Source: Pedobacter frigoris
Lineage (GTDB): Bacteria; Bacteroidota; Bacteroidia; Sphingobacteriales; Sphingobacteriaceae
Direction: 5' to 3'
Assembly (NCBI RefSeq): GCF_005116445.1
Contig: NZ_SWBQ01000001.1
Span: 186,001 to 250,000 of the forward strand
DNA: 64,000 nucleotides
Made by a program: the position numbers and the translations under genes
Notes under the pieces: model-generated
What the model saw: only the letters and a program-made list of their open reading frames with translations
What the model was told of the DNA's origin: nothing
Databases searched by the model: none
Part shown: one piece after another, positions 1 to 10,477 of the stretch
Layout: the number at the start of each line of letters is the position of its first letter
Position numbering within the stretch: the stretch's first letter is position 1

Positions 1-74
1 GTTAAAAAAGTGTTAATATTACATAGAGAGATGAACAGGAAAAACGAATTTTTAAATAACTGATTCATAAAGAT

Positions 75-1709
75 ATGCAGTTCGAAATGTTAAAAGATAA
101 GTCATCAATCATCAAGGTAATTGGTGTTGGTGGCGGTGGTGGTAATGCGGTAAACCATATGTACCGTCAAGGAATTACTGGTGTAGACTTTATTATATGT
201 AATACTGATGCCCAGGCTTTGGAATTTAGCCCTATCCCTAATAAGGTACAACTTGGTGCAAGTTTGACCGAAGGAATGGGTGCCGGGTCAATTCCTGAAG
301 TGGGAAAAAATTCTGCTATTGAGAATATAGATGACATTAAGCAGATGCTGGGAAGCACTACTAAAATGTTGTTTATTACTGCAGGTATGGGCGGTGGTAC
401 CGGAACAGGTGCCAGTCCTATTATAGCTAAAGCGGCAAAAGAATTAGATATTTTGACTGTTGCTATTATTACCACTCCTTTTGCTTTTGAAGGCAAGAGA
501 CGTAAGATGCAGGCAAATGACGGGTTGGATGAGCTTAAGAAATACGTTGACTCTTACCTGGTGATCTCAAATGATAGGCTACGTGAAATATTCGGTAACC
601 TTACACTGGGGTCGGCTTTTGCGCAGGCTGATGATATTTTGACTACGGCAGCTAAAGGTATCGCTGAGATCATTACGGTGCCTGGATACATCAACGTGGA
701 TTTTAAAGATGTTCGCACTGTTATGAAAGACAGCGGAGTATCTATCATGGGTAGTTTCGCATGTGAAGGTGAAAATAGAGCATTAAACGCAGTAGAAGGA
801 GCTTTGGCTTCGCCATTATTAAAAGATAATGAAATAGAAGGCGCAAGATATATCCTGTTAAATATTAGTTCCGGGATTCGTGAGGTAACCATGGATGAGG
901 TAACTATTATAACTGATTACATTCAGGACAAAGCAGGTCTTTCTGCAGATTTAATATGGGGTAACTGTATTGATGAGAATCTGGGAGATATGTTGTCTGT
1001 TACTATTATCGCTACAGGATTCCAGACTAAGGAACAAAGAGAAGAAGACAGAAAAAATGTTAAAAAAATCTCTTTGCTGACACCTGAGGAAGCTCCTTTA
1101 GTGAAACCAGTGGAACCTGTTAATTCTTTTATTGAACCAAAAATAGAGGTGCAGCAACAAGAACCTGTATTAAAAGCAAAAGAAGAAATTAAGCAGTCAG
1201 ATCTTTTTGGTGATCTATTTAATATCAATAAATCGAGAAAAACTGAAGAGCCTGAAAATACGATTGTAAAACATACTTTGATAGAGGAGGAATCTCCTGC
1301 TCAGGAAAGTAAACAAGAGTCAGGTTTTGAGTTTGAGATCAAACTTGCAGAAACTGATTTTGTATTCGAAACACCTGCGGCTGTTTTCAATAATGATGTA
1401 GAACCTCAGAAAGATGAAATTATTGAAGCAGGTGCTGATGATGATAAAAACGATGAGTCTATAGAAGATCAGCTAAGAAAGTCAAAAGAAAGGATTTTGA
1501 GGCTAAAAGATCTGAGTATGAAATTGCGCACGAGCAATGGATTACAGGAACTGGAGAACGAACCGGCATACAAACGTAAACAAATGCAATTGCAGCAGGT
1601 TCAGCATTCCTCAGAATCACAAGTTTCAAGATTCACTTTGAGTAATGATGAAGATGGCTCAACAGAGATCAGACCAAATAATTCATTTTTACATGATAAT
1701 GTTGATTAA
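75..1709 (+). CDS. ftsZ: Cell division protein FtsZ
   Basis: Tubulin-like GTPase that polymerises at midcell into the Z-ring and recruits the division machinery. The N-terminal glycine-rich loop (VGGGGGNAV) and the tubulin signature GGGTGTG (residues about 106-112) form the GTP site. The T7 loop NVDFKDVR carries D209 and D212, which complete the active site of the neighbouring subunit. After about residue 330 comes a long acidic, Glu/Lys-rich tail, then a conserved-looking end (RFTLSNDE, then EIRPNNSFLHDNVD) that is probably the partner-binding peptide. At 544 residues it is longer than typical FtsZ (about 380-400) because of this linker, as is usual in Bacteroidota. ATG codons at 75 and 87 could both start it; the first is kept. 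A strong terminator follows. Upstream division genes would lie outside the window. Confidence 0.98.
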   Translation: MQFEMLKDKSSIIKVIGVGGGGGNAVNHMYRQGITGVDFIICNTDAQALEFSPIPNKVQLGASLTEGMGAGSIPEVGKNSAIENIDDIKQMLGSTTKMLFITAGMGGGTGTGASPIIAKAAKELDILTVAIITTPFAFEGKRRKMQANDGLDELKKYVDSYLVISNDRLREIFGNLTLGSAFAQADDILTTAAKGIAEIITVPGYINVDFKDVRTVMKDSGVSIMGSFACEGENRALNAVEGALASPLLKDNEIEGARYILLNISSGIREVTMDEVTIITDYIQDKAGLSADLIWGNCIDENLGDMLSVTIIATGFQTKEQREEDRKNVKKISLLTPEEAPLVKPVEPVNSFIEPKIEVQQQEPVLKAKEEIKQSDLFGDLFNINKSRKTEEPENTIVKHTLIEEESPAQESKQESGFEFEIKLAETDFVFETPAAVFNNDVEPQKDEIIEAGADDDKNDESIEDQLRKSKERILRLKDLSMKLRTSNGLQELENEPAYKRKQMQLQQVQHSSESQVSRFTLSNDEDGSTEIRPNNSFLHDNVD

Positions 1710-1733
1710 AAAGTAAATCATAAAAATATAAAA

Positions 1734-1763
1734 GCCTTAACAAAAGTTTGTTAAGGCTTTTTT
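1734..1763 (+). terminator. Rho-independent terminator of ftsZ
   Basis: An 11-bp perfect stem (GCCTTAACAAA at 1734-1744 pairing with TTTGTTAAGGC at 1747-1757) has a two-base loop and is followed by six T. It lies 25 bases after the ftsZ stop codon. Confidence 0.9.
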
Positions 1764-1804
1764 GGCATAATAATGGCGTCTGTCGAAACATTGCCAATCA
1801 ATTA

Positions 1805-1842
1805 CCTCATATTGCATATGAGGCATATTAAACTTAAATTTG
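1805..1842 (+). promoter_or_regulatory. Candidate promoter with overlapping palindrome
   Basis: TAAATTTG at 1835-1842 matches the Bacteroidota -7 element TAnnTTTG. A TTG at 1812-1814 lies 20 bases upstream, the right spacing for the -33 element. The -33 TTG sits inside a perfect 8-bp inverted repeat with a 3-base loop (CCTCATAT / ATATGAGG, 1805-1823), so a dimeric repressor binding there would block the promoter. The start codon of the downstream oxoamine synthase is 32 bases further on. The operator role is inference. Confidence 0.5.
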
Positions 1843-1874
1843 CAAAAAAATAAAAAACCTAAATACATATAACA

Positions 1875-3116
1875 TTGGACATTTTTGAAAAGATAGCGAA
1901 ACATATGGGGCCAATCGGCCAACATCACAAATGGTCTCACGGATATTTCTCATTTCCTAAATTAGAGGGGGATATCGCTCCTCATATGAATTTTAGAGGT
2001 AAGGAACATTTAGTTTGGAGTTTAAATAACTATTTAGGTTTAGCTAATCATCCTGAAGTTAGAGCAGCAGATGAAAAAGGTGCAGCGGATTTTGGTATGG
2101 CTTACCCAATGGGTGCGCGTATGATGTCTGGGAATTCTAAATATCATGAGCAATTAGAACAGGAACTTGCCGCTTTTGTAGGAAAACCAGATGCATTTTT
2201 ATTGAACTATGGATACCAGGGTATGGTTTCCATTATCGATAGTCTCGTAGATCGTAATGATGTTATTGTTTACGATGCTGAATCGCATGCCTGTATTATT
2301 GATGGTTTGCGTCTGCACATGGGTAAACGTTTCGTATACAAGCATAATGATATAGAGAGTGCACGTAAGCAGCTGGAGAGAGCTACTAAGTTGGTAGAAC
2401 AAAGCGGTGGTGGCATATTGGTCATTACCGAAGGTGTTTTTGGTATGTCTGGTGCTCAGGGTAAGCTTAAAGAACTTGTAGAACTTAAGAAAGAATTTAA
2501 TTTCCGCTTGTTAATTGACGATGCTCATGGTTTTGGTACTATGGGTCCTACAGGAGCTGGAACGCATGAAGAGCAGGGCTGTATTGATGGTGTAGACGTT
2601 TACTTTGGTACGTTTGCCAAATCAATGGCAGGTATAGGAGCCTTTGTTGCTTCTACTGAAGAGATGACAAACTTCTTCAGGTACAATATGAGGTCTCAGA
2701 CTTTTGCTAAAGCGCTGCCAATGCCTATGGTTATTGGTTTGTTGAAGAGACTTGAGCTGTTAAAAAATAATCCTGAGCTAAGGGAGAGACTTTGGACCAT
2801 TGCAACTACGCTTCAAAAAGGCTTAAAAGAAAGAGGATTTGACCTGGGTGTTACCAACACGATGGTTACTCCTGTGTTTTTAAAAGGAGAATTATTAGAA
2901 GCAACGGCCTTAACAATGGATCTGCGTGAAAATTATGGTATCTTCTGTTCAATCGTTGTTTATCCTGTTATTCCAAAAGGATTGATTGAGCTTAGATTAA
3001 TACCAACAGCAGTTCACACCCTCGAAGATGTTCAGCGAACGCTTGATGCATTTAGTGAAGTTTCGGATAAACTTAAGAATGGATATTATAAAGAAAATCA
3101 ATTTGCGATTTCTTAA
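1875..3116 (+). CDS. Alpha-oxoamine synthase (serine palmitoyltransferase-like)
   Basis: PLP-dependent fold-type I enzyme of the family that condenses an amino acid with an acyl-CoA or acyl-ACP and releases CO2 (SPT, KBL, BioF, cysteate acyltransferase). The Schiff-base lysine is K249 in GTFAKSMAG. DDAHGFG is the cofactor-binding aspartate motif, and SHACIIDGLRL and NYLGLANHP are family blocks. Its 413 residues match the family length. In Bacteroidota such enzymes make the long-chain base of sphingolipids or sulfonolipids; which substrate is used cannot be read from the sequence. Translation appears to begin at a TTG (1875): residues 1-10 lead directly into MGPIG, and the promoter lies just upstream. 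The alternative ATG at 1905 would drop ten residues. It stands alone between terminators. Confidence 0.85.
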   Translation: MDIFEKIAKHMGPIGQHHKWSHGYFSFPKLEGDIAPHMNFRGKEHLVWSLNNYLGLANHPEVRAADEKGAADFGMAYPMGARMMSGNSKYHEQLEQELAAFVGKPDAFLLNYGYQGMVSIIDSLVDRNDVIVYDAESHACIIDGLRLHMGKRFVYKHNDIESARKQLERATKLVEQSGGGILVITEGVFGMSGAQGKLKELVELKKEFNFRLLIDDAHGFGTMGPTGAGTHEEQGCIDGVDVYFGTFAKSMAGIGAFVASTEEMTNFFRYNMRSQTFAKALPMPMVIGLLKRLELLKNNPELRERLWTIATTLQKGLKERGFDLGVTNTMVTPVFLKGELLEATALTMDLRENYGIFCSIVVYPVIPKGLIELRLIPTAVHTLEDVQRTLDAFSEVSDKLKNGYYKENQFAIS

Positions 3117-3131
3117 AAGTATAAATTTTAG

Positions 3132-3167
3132 AAAAGCCCCTCTAATTGACTTTAGAGGGGCTTTTTT
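3132..3167 (+). terminator. Rho-independent terminator
   Basis: AAAAGCCCCTCTAA pairs with TTAGAGGGGCTTTT around a six-base loop, and the T-run continues to 3167. It ends the oxoamine synthase transcript. The A-tract on the other side could make it work in both directions. Confidence 0.9.
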
Positions 3168-3376
3168 GTGACGCTGTGTTTGTAAGGTGTTGATTTTTAA
3201 GGTGTTGATGTTGTTTTTGGTGCGGTTAATTGTTCATAATCCCCCTGAATGTGGAAAAAAACAAGGTTTAGCATATTTTTTTATTATTCTAAAAGTTTTT
3301 TTATTAAAATAAACACCTTACTTTAGTAATAGAGTATTAATCAAAACCTTAAAAACCTAAAAGGAGTAAATTAACG

Positions 3377-3553
3377 ATGAAAAAATTCAATCAAGTAAAG
3401 GAACTTGTTGCATCTTTAGAAGCTGATGCAGACAAATTCTACAACAAAGCCAACAGTGCTGCAGGAACACGTGTACGTAAAGGTATGCAGGATCTTAAAA
3501 ACTTAGCTCAAGAGATTCGTCTAGAGGTTCAGGAAACAAAAAATAAAGGTTAA
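3377..3553 (+). CDS. Histone H1-like mini-protein (58 aa)
   Basis: A short gene reading MKKFNQVKELVASLEAD and then SAAGTRVRKGMQDLKNLAQE. The protein is Lys/Glu-rich, with no signal peptide, and two likely helices around a GTRVRKG turn. It resembles the short proteins called histone H1 in Bacteroidota genomes, related to the N-terminal part of chlamydial Hc1, but without the Lys/Ala/Pro-rich DNA-binding tail. A nucleoid role is therefore inferred from family membership only. AAGGAG at 3361-3366 lies 10 bases before the ATG and could serve as a ribosome site. The gene is monocistronic: a terminator lies before it and another immediately after it. A 260-base AT-rich gap upstream must hold its promoter; only a weak TACTTTAG at 3319-3326 was noticed there. 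Confidence 0.85.
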   Translation: MKKFNQVKELVASLEADADKFYNKANSAAGTRVRKGMQDLKNLAQEIRLEVQETKNKG

Positions 3554-3574
3554 TACTTTATTTTTGTTTTGATG

Positions 3575-3608
3575 AAAAAAGCGTCCCGATATTCGGGACG
3601 CTTTTTTT
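3575..3608 (+). terminator. Rho-independent terminator
   Basis: GCGTCCCGA (3581-3589) pairs with TCGGGACGC (3593-3601) around a three-base loop, flanked by six A and seven T. It ends the histone-like gene and, because of the A-tract, could act in both directions. Confidence 0.92.
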
Positions 3609-3631
3609 ATTGGGTAATGTTTTAAAGCGGT

Positions 3632-3683
3632 CGTCATCCTGAAATAAATTTGCTTCGCAGCTTCTTCGAGGTCAGGATAACGA
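3632..3683. repeat. REP-like palindromic repeat, copy 1
   Basis: CGTCATCCTGA at the left and TCAGGATAACG at the right form an imperfect inverted repeat around AAATTTGCTTCGCAGCTT. The reverse complement of this element matches copy 3 (61714 on) over most of its length, including the shared core AGCTGCGAAGCAAATTTATT. It lies in the gap between the histone-like gene and the 3' end of dapA. Confidence 0.75.
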
Positions 3684-3688
3684 GTATG

Positions 3689-4567
3689 TTATGAAATCTT
3701 TTTCGATTCCGCAATGATTGCCTCACGCAACGCAGGAGACACTTTTACTAAAGGTAATCTCAAGTGATCATCGCAAACACCAAAGTGTTTCAAAGCAGCT
3801 TTTACACCTGCCGGGTTACCCTCGGCAAATATCAGTCTTGTAAATTCTATCAGACTTAGGTGCAGAGGTAAGGCCTTCGCAAAGTCTCCGCTCAGACACA
3901 ACCTGATCATGTCCGACAATTGTTTTGGTAATGCATTACCCACTACAGAGATCACTCCGACTGCTCCTAATGAGATCATCGGCATTGCAACCGGATCATC
4001 ACCAGAGATCAACAGGAAATCTTCAGGTTTATCCCTCATGATCTGGTTAAACTGATCGAAGTTGCCTGAAGCTTCTTTTGTAGCAATGATATTCTTAAAA
4101 TCATGTGCAAGACGGCAAGTCGTTTCCGGACTTACATTGCTTCCGGTACGGCCAGGTACATTATAAAGAAATATAGGTAGGGAACTTGCCTCACTGATCG
4201 ATTTATAGTGCTGGTAGATTCCCTCCTGAGTAGGTTTAACGTAGTACGGACTTGCAGATAATATTGCGCTGTATCCATTTGCTTCAAAGTCTTTAACACT
4301 TTGGCTTACCGAAGCAGTGTCATTGCCACCGATACCTGCGATTAAAGGCAAACGGCCATTATTTATTTCTGCTGTAAATTCCCAGATCTTCTTCTTTTCG
4401 TCTTTATTGAGTGTTGATGCTTCTCCAGTTGTGCCTAATGACACCAGGTATTCTACCTTTCCGTCTATCAAATAGTTGATCAGGTTTTTTAACCCGTCAA
4501 AATCTACTGATCCATCTGTTTTAAATGGCGTAACCAATGCTACACCGGTTCCATGAAATTTGTTCAT
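3689..4567 (-). CDS. dapA: 4-hydroxy-tetrahydrodipicolinate synthase
   Basis: Condenses pyruvate with L-aspartate semialdehyde, the committed step of diaminopimelate and lysine synthesis. The TIM-barrel class I aldolase signatures are present: GTTGE at about 45-49 (T46/T47), the proton-relay tyrosine Y135 in LYNVPGRTG, and the Schiff-base lysine K164 in IATKEASGNF. Its 292 residues are the normal length. It starts 10 bases after the ligA stop, so it is probably translated from the ligA message. Near-homologues that use N-acetylneuraminate share the fold, but the GTTGEASTL and RTG motifs favour DapA. Confidence 0.95.
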   Translation of the reverse strand: MNKFHGTGVALVTPFKTDGSVDFDGLKNLINYLIDGKVEYLVSLGTTGEASTLNKDEKKKIWEFTAEINNGRLPLIAGIGGNDTASVSQSVKDFEANGYSAILSASPYYVKPTQEGIYQHYKSISEASSLPIFLYNVPGRTGSNVSPETTCRLAHDFKNIIATKEASGNFDQFNQIMRDKPEDFLLISGDDPVAMPMISLGAVGVISVVGNALPKQLSDMIRLCLSGDFAKALPLHLSLIEFTRLIFAEGNPAGVKAALKHFGVCDDHLRLPLVKVSPALREAIIAESKKIS

Positions 4568-4577
4568 CTTTAAATTA

Positions 4578-7300
<2,723 letters not shown>

Positions 7301-7353
7301 CGCTTTAAAAGTAGCGATTTTTAAATGTTTTAACTGCTTCCGGTCAATATGAA

Positions 7354-7384
7354 TTTAAGGATAACTTAGCTTTTTATATATTTG
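7354..7384 (+). promoter_or_regulatory. Candidate tyrS promoter
   Basis: TATATTTG at 7377-7384 matches the Bacteroidota -7 element TAnnTTTG exactly. A weak -33-like TTTA lies about 20 bases upstream. The implied start site near 7391 gives a leader of about 12 bases before tyrS. Confidence 0.5.
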
Positions 7385-7402
7385 CCCTAAAAGCATAAAA
7401 GA

Positions 7403-8689
7403 ATGACCAATTTTGTTGAAGAGTTACGTTGGAGAGGCATGTTGCAGGACATGATGCCTGGTACTGAAGAGAAATTGAATGAAGGAATGACTTCCGGATA
7501 TATAGGTTTTGATCCGACTGCAGATTCACTGCATATTGGTCACCTGACCCAGATCATGACATTGATTCATTTCCAGCGTGCGGGCCATAAGCCTTATGCA
7601 CTTGTTGGCGGAGCGACAGGAATGGTTGGAGATCCTTCCGGTAAGTCGGACGAGCGTAACCTTCAGACAGAAGAGATCATTGAACTTAACCTTGCCGGAA
7701 TGAAACGCCAGCTTTCCAAATTCCTCCATTTTGAAGATGGAGGCAATGGTGCCGTAATGGTAAACAATGCGGATTGGTTTAGAGACATGAACCTTTTTAC
7801 CTTTATCAGGGATGTTGGTAAGCACATCACCGTCAATTATATGATGGCCAAAGACAGTGTGAAAAGACGTTTGGAAGGTGACTCAGGTCTTTCTTTTACC
7901 GAGTTTTGTTACCAGTTGATCCAGGGTTACGATTTTTATTATTTATGGAAAAATAAGAACTGTCTGGTACAAATGGGTGGTTCAGATCAATGGGGTAATA
8001 TTGTTACCGGAACAGAATTGATCCGACGTAAAGATGCGGGTACCGCTTTTGCGATCACTACACAGTTGATTAAGAAAGCCGACGGAACCAAGTTCGGTAA
8101 AACTGAAAGCGGTGCGGTATGGCTGGATCCTGAAAAAACTTCGCCATATAAGTACTACCAGTTCTGGTTAAACGCTTCTGACGAGGACACCAAGAAATGG
8201 ATCAGGATATTTACGCTGAAAACAAAAGAAGAAATAGAAGCATTGGAAGTGCAGCACGATGCAGCTCCTCACATGCGTATTTTGCAGAAGGCCCTGGCTG
8301 AAGATATTACCATCAGGACACATTCCGAAGAAGCTTTGGAAACAGCCATTAAAACCTCTGATTTCCTATTTGGAAATGGTTCTCTGGAGTTTTTCTCTAA
8401 TTTGAATGATGCACAGGTTAAAGAAATTTTTGAGGGTGTACCTCAGTTTCCGGTTTCCAGGAATGAGTTGGAACAAGGTTTAGATGCTGCGACGCTACTT
8501 GCAGAGAAAAGCAGTGTTTTCCCTTCAAAAGGAGAAGTGAAAAAGACCATACAGGGTGGGGGAGTTTCTGTGAATAAGGAAAAAATCAAAGAGATGACAG
8601 CTGTTTTCAATACAGATCATTTGCTGAACAATAAGTATATCATTGTACAAAAAGGGAAGAAGAATTACTTCCTGCTGATTGTAGAATAG
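7403..8689 (+). CDS. tyrS: Tyrosyl-tRNA synthetase
   Basis: Charges tRNA-Tyr in the cytoplasm. Class I signature HIGH at residues 44-47 ([10 protein letters not shown]). The KMSKS-equivalent loop reads KFGKTESG from K230. Tyrosine-pocket blocks YQLIQGYDF and [11 protein letters not shown] are intact. A C-terminal S4-type RNA-binding region lies around residues 360-425 ([19 protein letters not shown]). The length of 428 is normal for the TyrRS group with the KFGKT loop. Monocistronic, with its own promoter and terminator. Confidence 0.97.
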   Translation: MTNFVEELRWRGMLQDMMPGTEEKLNEGMTSGYIGFDPTADSLHIGHLTQIMTLIHFQRAGHKPYALVGGATGMVGDPSGKSDERNLQTEEIIELNLAGMKRQLSKFLHFEDGGNGAVMVNNADWFRDMNLFTFIRDVGKHITVNYMMAKDSVKRRLEGDSGLSFTEFCYQLIQGYDFYYLWKNKNCLVQMGGSDQWGNIVTGTELIRRKDAGTAFAITTQLIKKADGTKFGKTESGAVWLDPEKTSPYKYYQFWLNASDEDTKKWIRIFTLKTKEEIEALEVQHDAAPHMRILQKALAEDITIRTHSEEALETAIKTSDFLFGNGSLEFFSNLNDAQVKEIFEGVPQFPVSRNELEQGLDAATLLAEKSSVFPSKGEVKKTIQGGGVSVNKEKIKEMTAVFNTDHLLNNKYIIVQKGKKNYFLLIVE

Positions 8690-8700
8690 ATCATGCAAAT

Positions 8701-8737
8701 AAAAAAAGAGCGGCTAATTTTAGCCGCTCTTTTTTTA
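8701..8737. terminator. Bidirectional terminator between tyrS and susD
   Basis: AGAGCGGCTAA (8707-8717) pairs with TTAGCCGCTCT (8720-8730). It is flanked by seven A before and seven T after, so it can terminate both tyrS on the plus strand and the convergent susD-like gene on the minus strand. Confidence 0.92.
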
Positions 8738-8739
8738 TT

Positions 8740-10464
8740 TTAATTGGTCGGATTTTGTGTTAATTTTCCCGGGTATGAATTAATAGCAGTTTGAGGGATA
8801 TAATATGTAACCCTAAAATCTGTAGCAGGTATTTCTCCCATTTGATTTTGAGGACCTGGATATGGACGTGAGAGTGACTTTCCATTACGGAACACGTCAA
8901 AACTACGTTCCGCCTGATAGGCCAATTCCAGTTGCCTTTCTTTATCAATTAGATCTCCTGCATTTGCCGCGGTTAAAGAACCATATCCACCGTTTACTAT
9001 AGAACGACGCCTAATTTCATTCAAATCGCTAAGCGCTCCCCCATAGTTTTGCAACTTGGCATAAGCCTCAGCTCTGTTCAGATATACTTCAGCCAGCCTG
9101 CTGATCACTGGAGAATGTAGTTGAGAATTTTCTCCCTCGCGGGAAGCCTTAACAATATAAAACTGAGGGTAAGCGCGATTTAATGAAATAAAATAGTCAA
9201 TTACTCCAGTATAAGTTTTGCCGTCTTTGTAATTGATGGAATAAATTTCCTGTGTGGCATCAACAGGAGTGAGGGTATACACTACCTGATTTGGACTAAC
9301 GCCCTCTACGCATGTAATCACATTGCCATTACGGCTGATAGTTAATTGTGCGTAGTTCAATGTGTTTCCGGCATCATCCTTAATGAATCTAAAAACTTCG
9401 GTAAAGGCGCCAGCAGTAGTTTTAGAGTAGGTCGGTTCAATGAATGCAGCTCTGGCATCTACGATTTTGTATTTGTCAGGTCTCCAGTCATTTCTGCCGG
9501 TTTCATTCAGTAAATTGATGTATTTTGCACTGGCATACATTTCTCCCCAGCCCATTCCGCCAATATTTGAATACATTCCGCCAATACCGTAGTAATGATC
9601 TTCGCCGGAAAACTCGGATGCAACACGTTTGATCGCAAAAATAGTTTCTCTATTATTTTCTGGTGTAAAGGTGTTGTATTTCATGAAATCGGTCCTTGGT
9701 AGTAAGCTATATCTCGTACCTCCACCAATTACTTTCGTAGCGTAATCTACGGCCAATTGGGCATAAGTTTGGTTAGGACTGGTATAAGTCCCGCTCATGT
9801 ATAGATAAACCCTGGAAAGCAGTGCTTGCGCAGCTTCTTTGGATGCAAAAATAGGACCTTTATTAACATTGATTAATTCTTCAGCTTTTTTTAGATCGGA
9901 AATCACCTGCTCATAGGTTGCTTTCACAGTCGCTCTATCTGGGAAAGTTGCATTGATCACATCATCTGGAGTACCATTCACGATAGGTACGCCCAGATTG
10001 GTTTCCGGATTTTGATAGTATGGACGTCCAAATGCGCGTACTAAATAGAAATACATCATTCCACGCACAAAAAAACATTCCCCTAGCTTGCTGTCCAGTT
10101 CGGGGCTTTTACCCAGTTGAACCTTATTGATGATGTTTGATGCCTGCGCGATTGCTTTATATCCGCTATCCCAAAAAGTAGATAACCTTCCATTATTTGG
10201 AGTTCTTGCAAAGGAAATAAACTCATAGAATGCATCTGTGGAAGAACCTCTGATCATCATATTATCTCCTGCATATTCTCCTAAGCGGTGCATAGGATCA
10301 GACCAGGCCTTCAACTGACCATACATTCCGTTCAATAAACCATCTATAGATCCTTCGATGTCATTATCTATCGTCTCTGACTTCATTGATCCAAATGGAT
10401 CTCTATCAATCTCGCAAGATGACAGAGCTATCATTACAAAAATTGTTGCTAATATTTTTTTCAT
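8740..10464 (-). CDS. SusD/RagB-family outer-membrane lipoprotein
   Basis: Surface-exposed nutrient-binding partner of the SusC-type transporter just upstream. The start at 10464 gives a clean lipoprotein signal, MKKILATIFVMIALSSC, with the lipidated cysteine at residue 17. An in-frame ATG nine codons earlier overlaps the susC stop region and would spoil the signal. SusD features: TPR-like N-terminal region (YGQLKAWSDPMHRLGEYAGDN), FVRGMMYFYLVRAFGRPYY, and the late conserved block RLAEVYLNRAEAYAKL, then LNEIRRRS and ERQLELAYQAERSFDVFRNGK. Its 574 residues fit the family. The ligand is not indicated because no hydrolase is linked. Confidence 0.93.
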   Translation of the reverse strand: MKKILATIFVMIALSSCEIDRDPFGSMKSETIDNDIEGSIDGLLNGMYGQLKAWSDPMHRLGEYAGDNMMIRGSSTDAFYEFISFARTPNNGRLSTFWDSGYKAIAQASNIINKVQLGKSPELDSKLGECFFVRGMMYFYLVRAFGRPYYQNPETNLGVPIVNGTPDDVINATFPDRATVKATYEQVISDLKKAEELINVNKGPIFASKEAAQALLSRVYLYMSGTYTSPNQTYAQLAVDYATKVIGGGTRYSLLPRTDFMKYNTFTPENNRETIFAIKRVASEFSGEDHYYGIGGMYSNIGGMGWGEMYASAKYINLLNETGRNDWRPDKYKIVDARAAFIEPTYSKTTAGAFTEVFRFIKDDAGNTLNYAQLTISRNGNVITCVEGVSPNQVVYTLTPVDATQEIYSINYKDGKTYTGVIDYFISLNRAYPQFYIVKASREGENSQLHSPVISRLAEVYLNRAEAYAKLQNYGGALSDLNEIRRRSIVNGGYGSLTAANAGDLIDKERQLELAYQAERSFDVFRNGKSLSRPYPGPQNQMGEIPATDFRVTYYIPQTAINSYPGKLTQNPTN

Positions 10465-10477
10465 TTTTTTACACACT

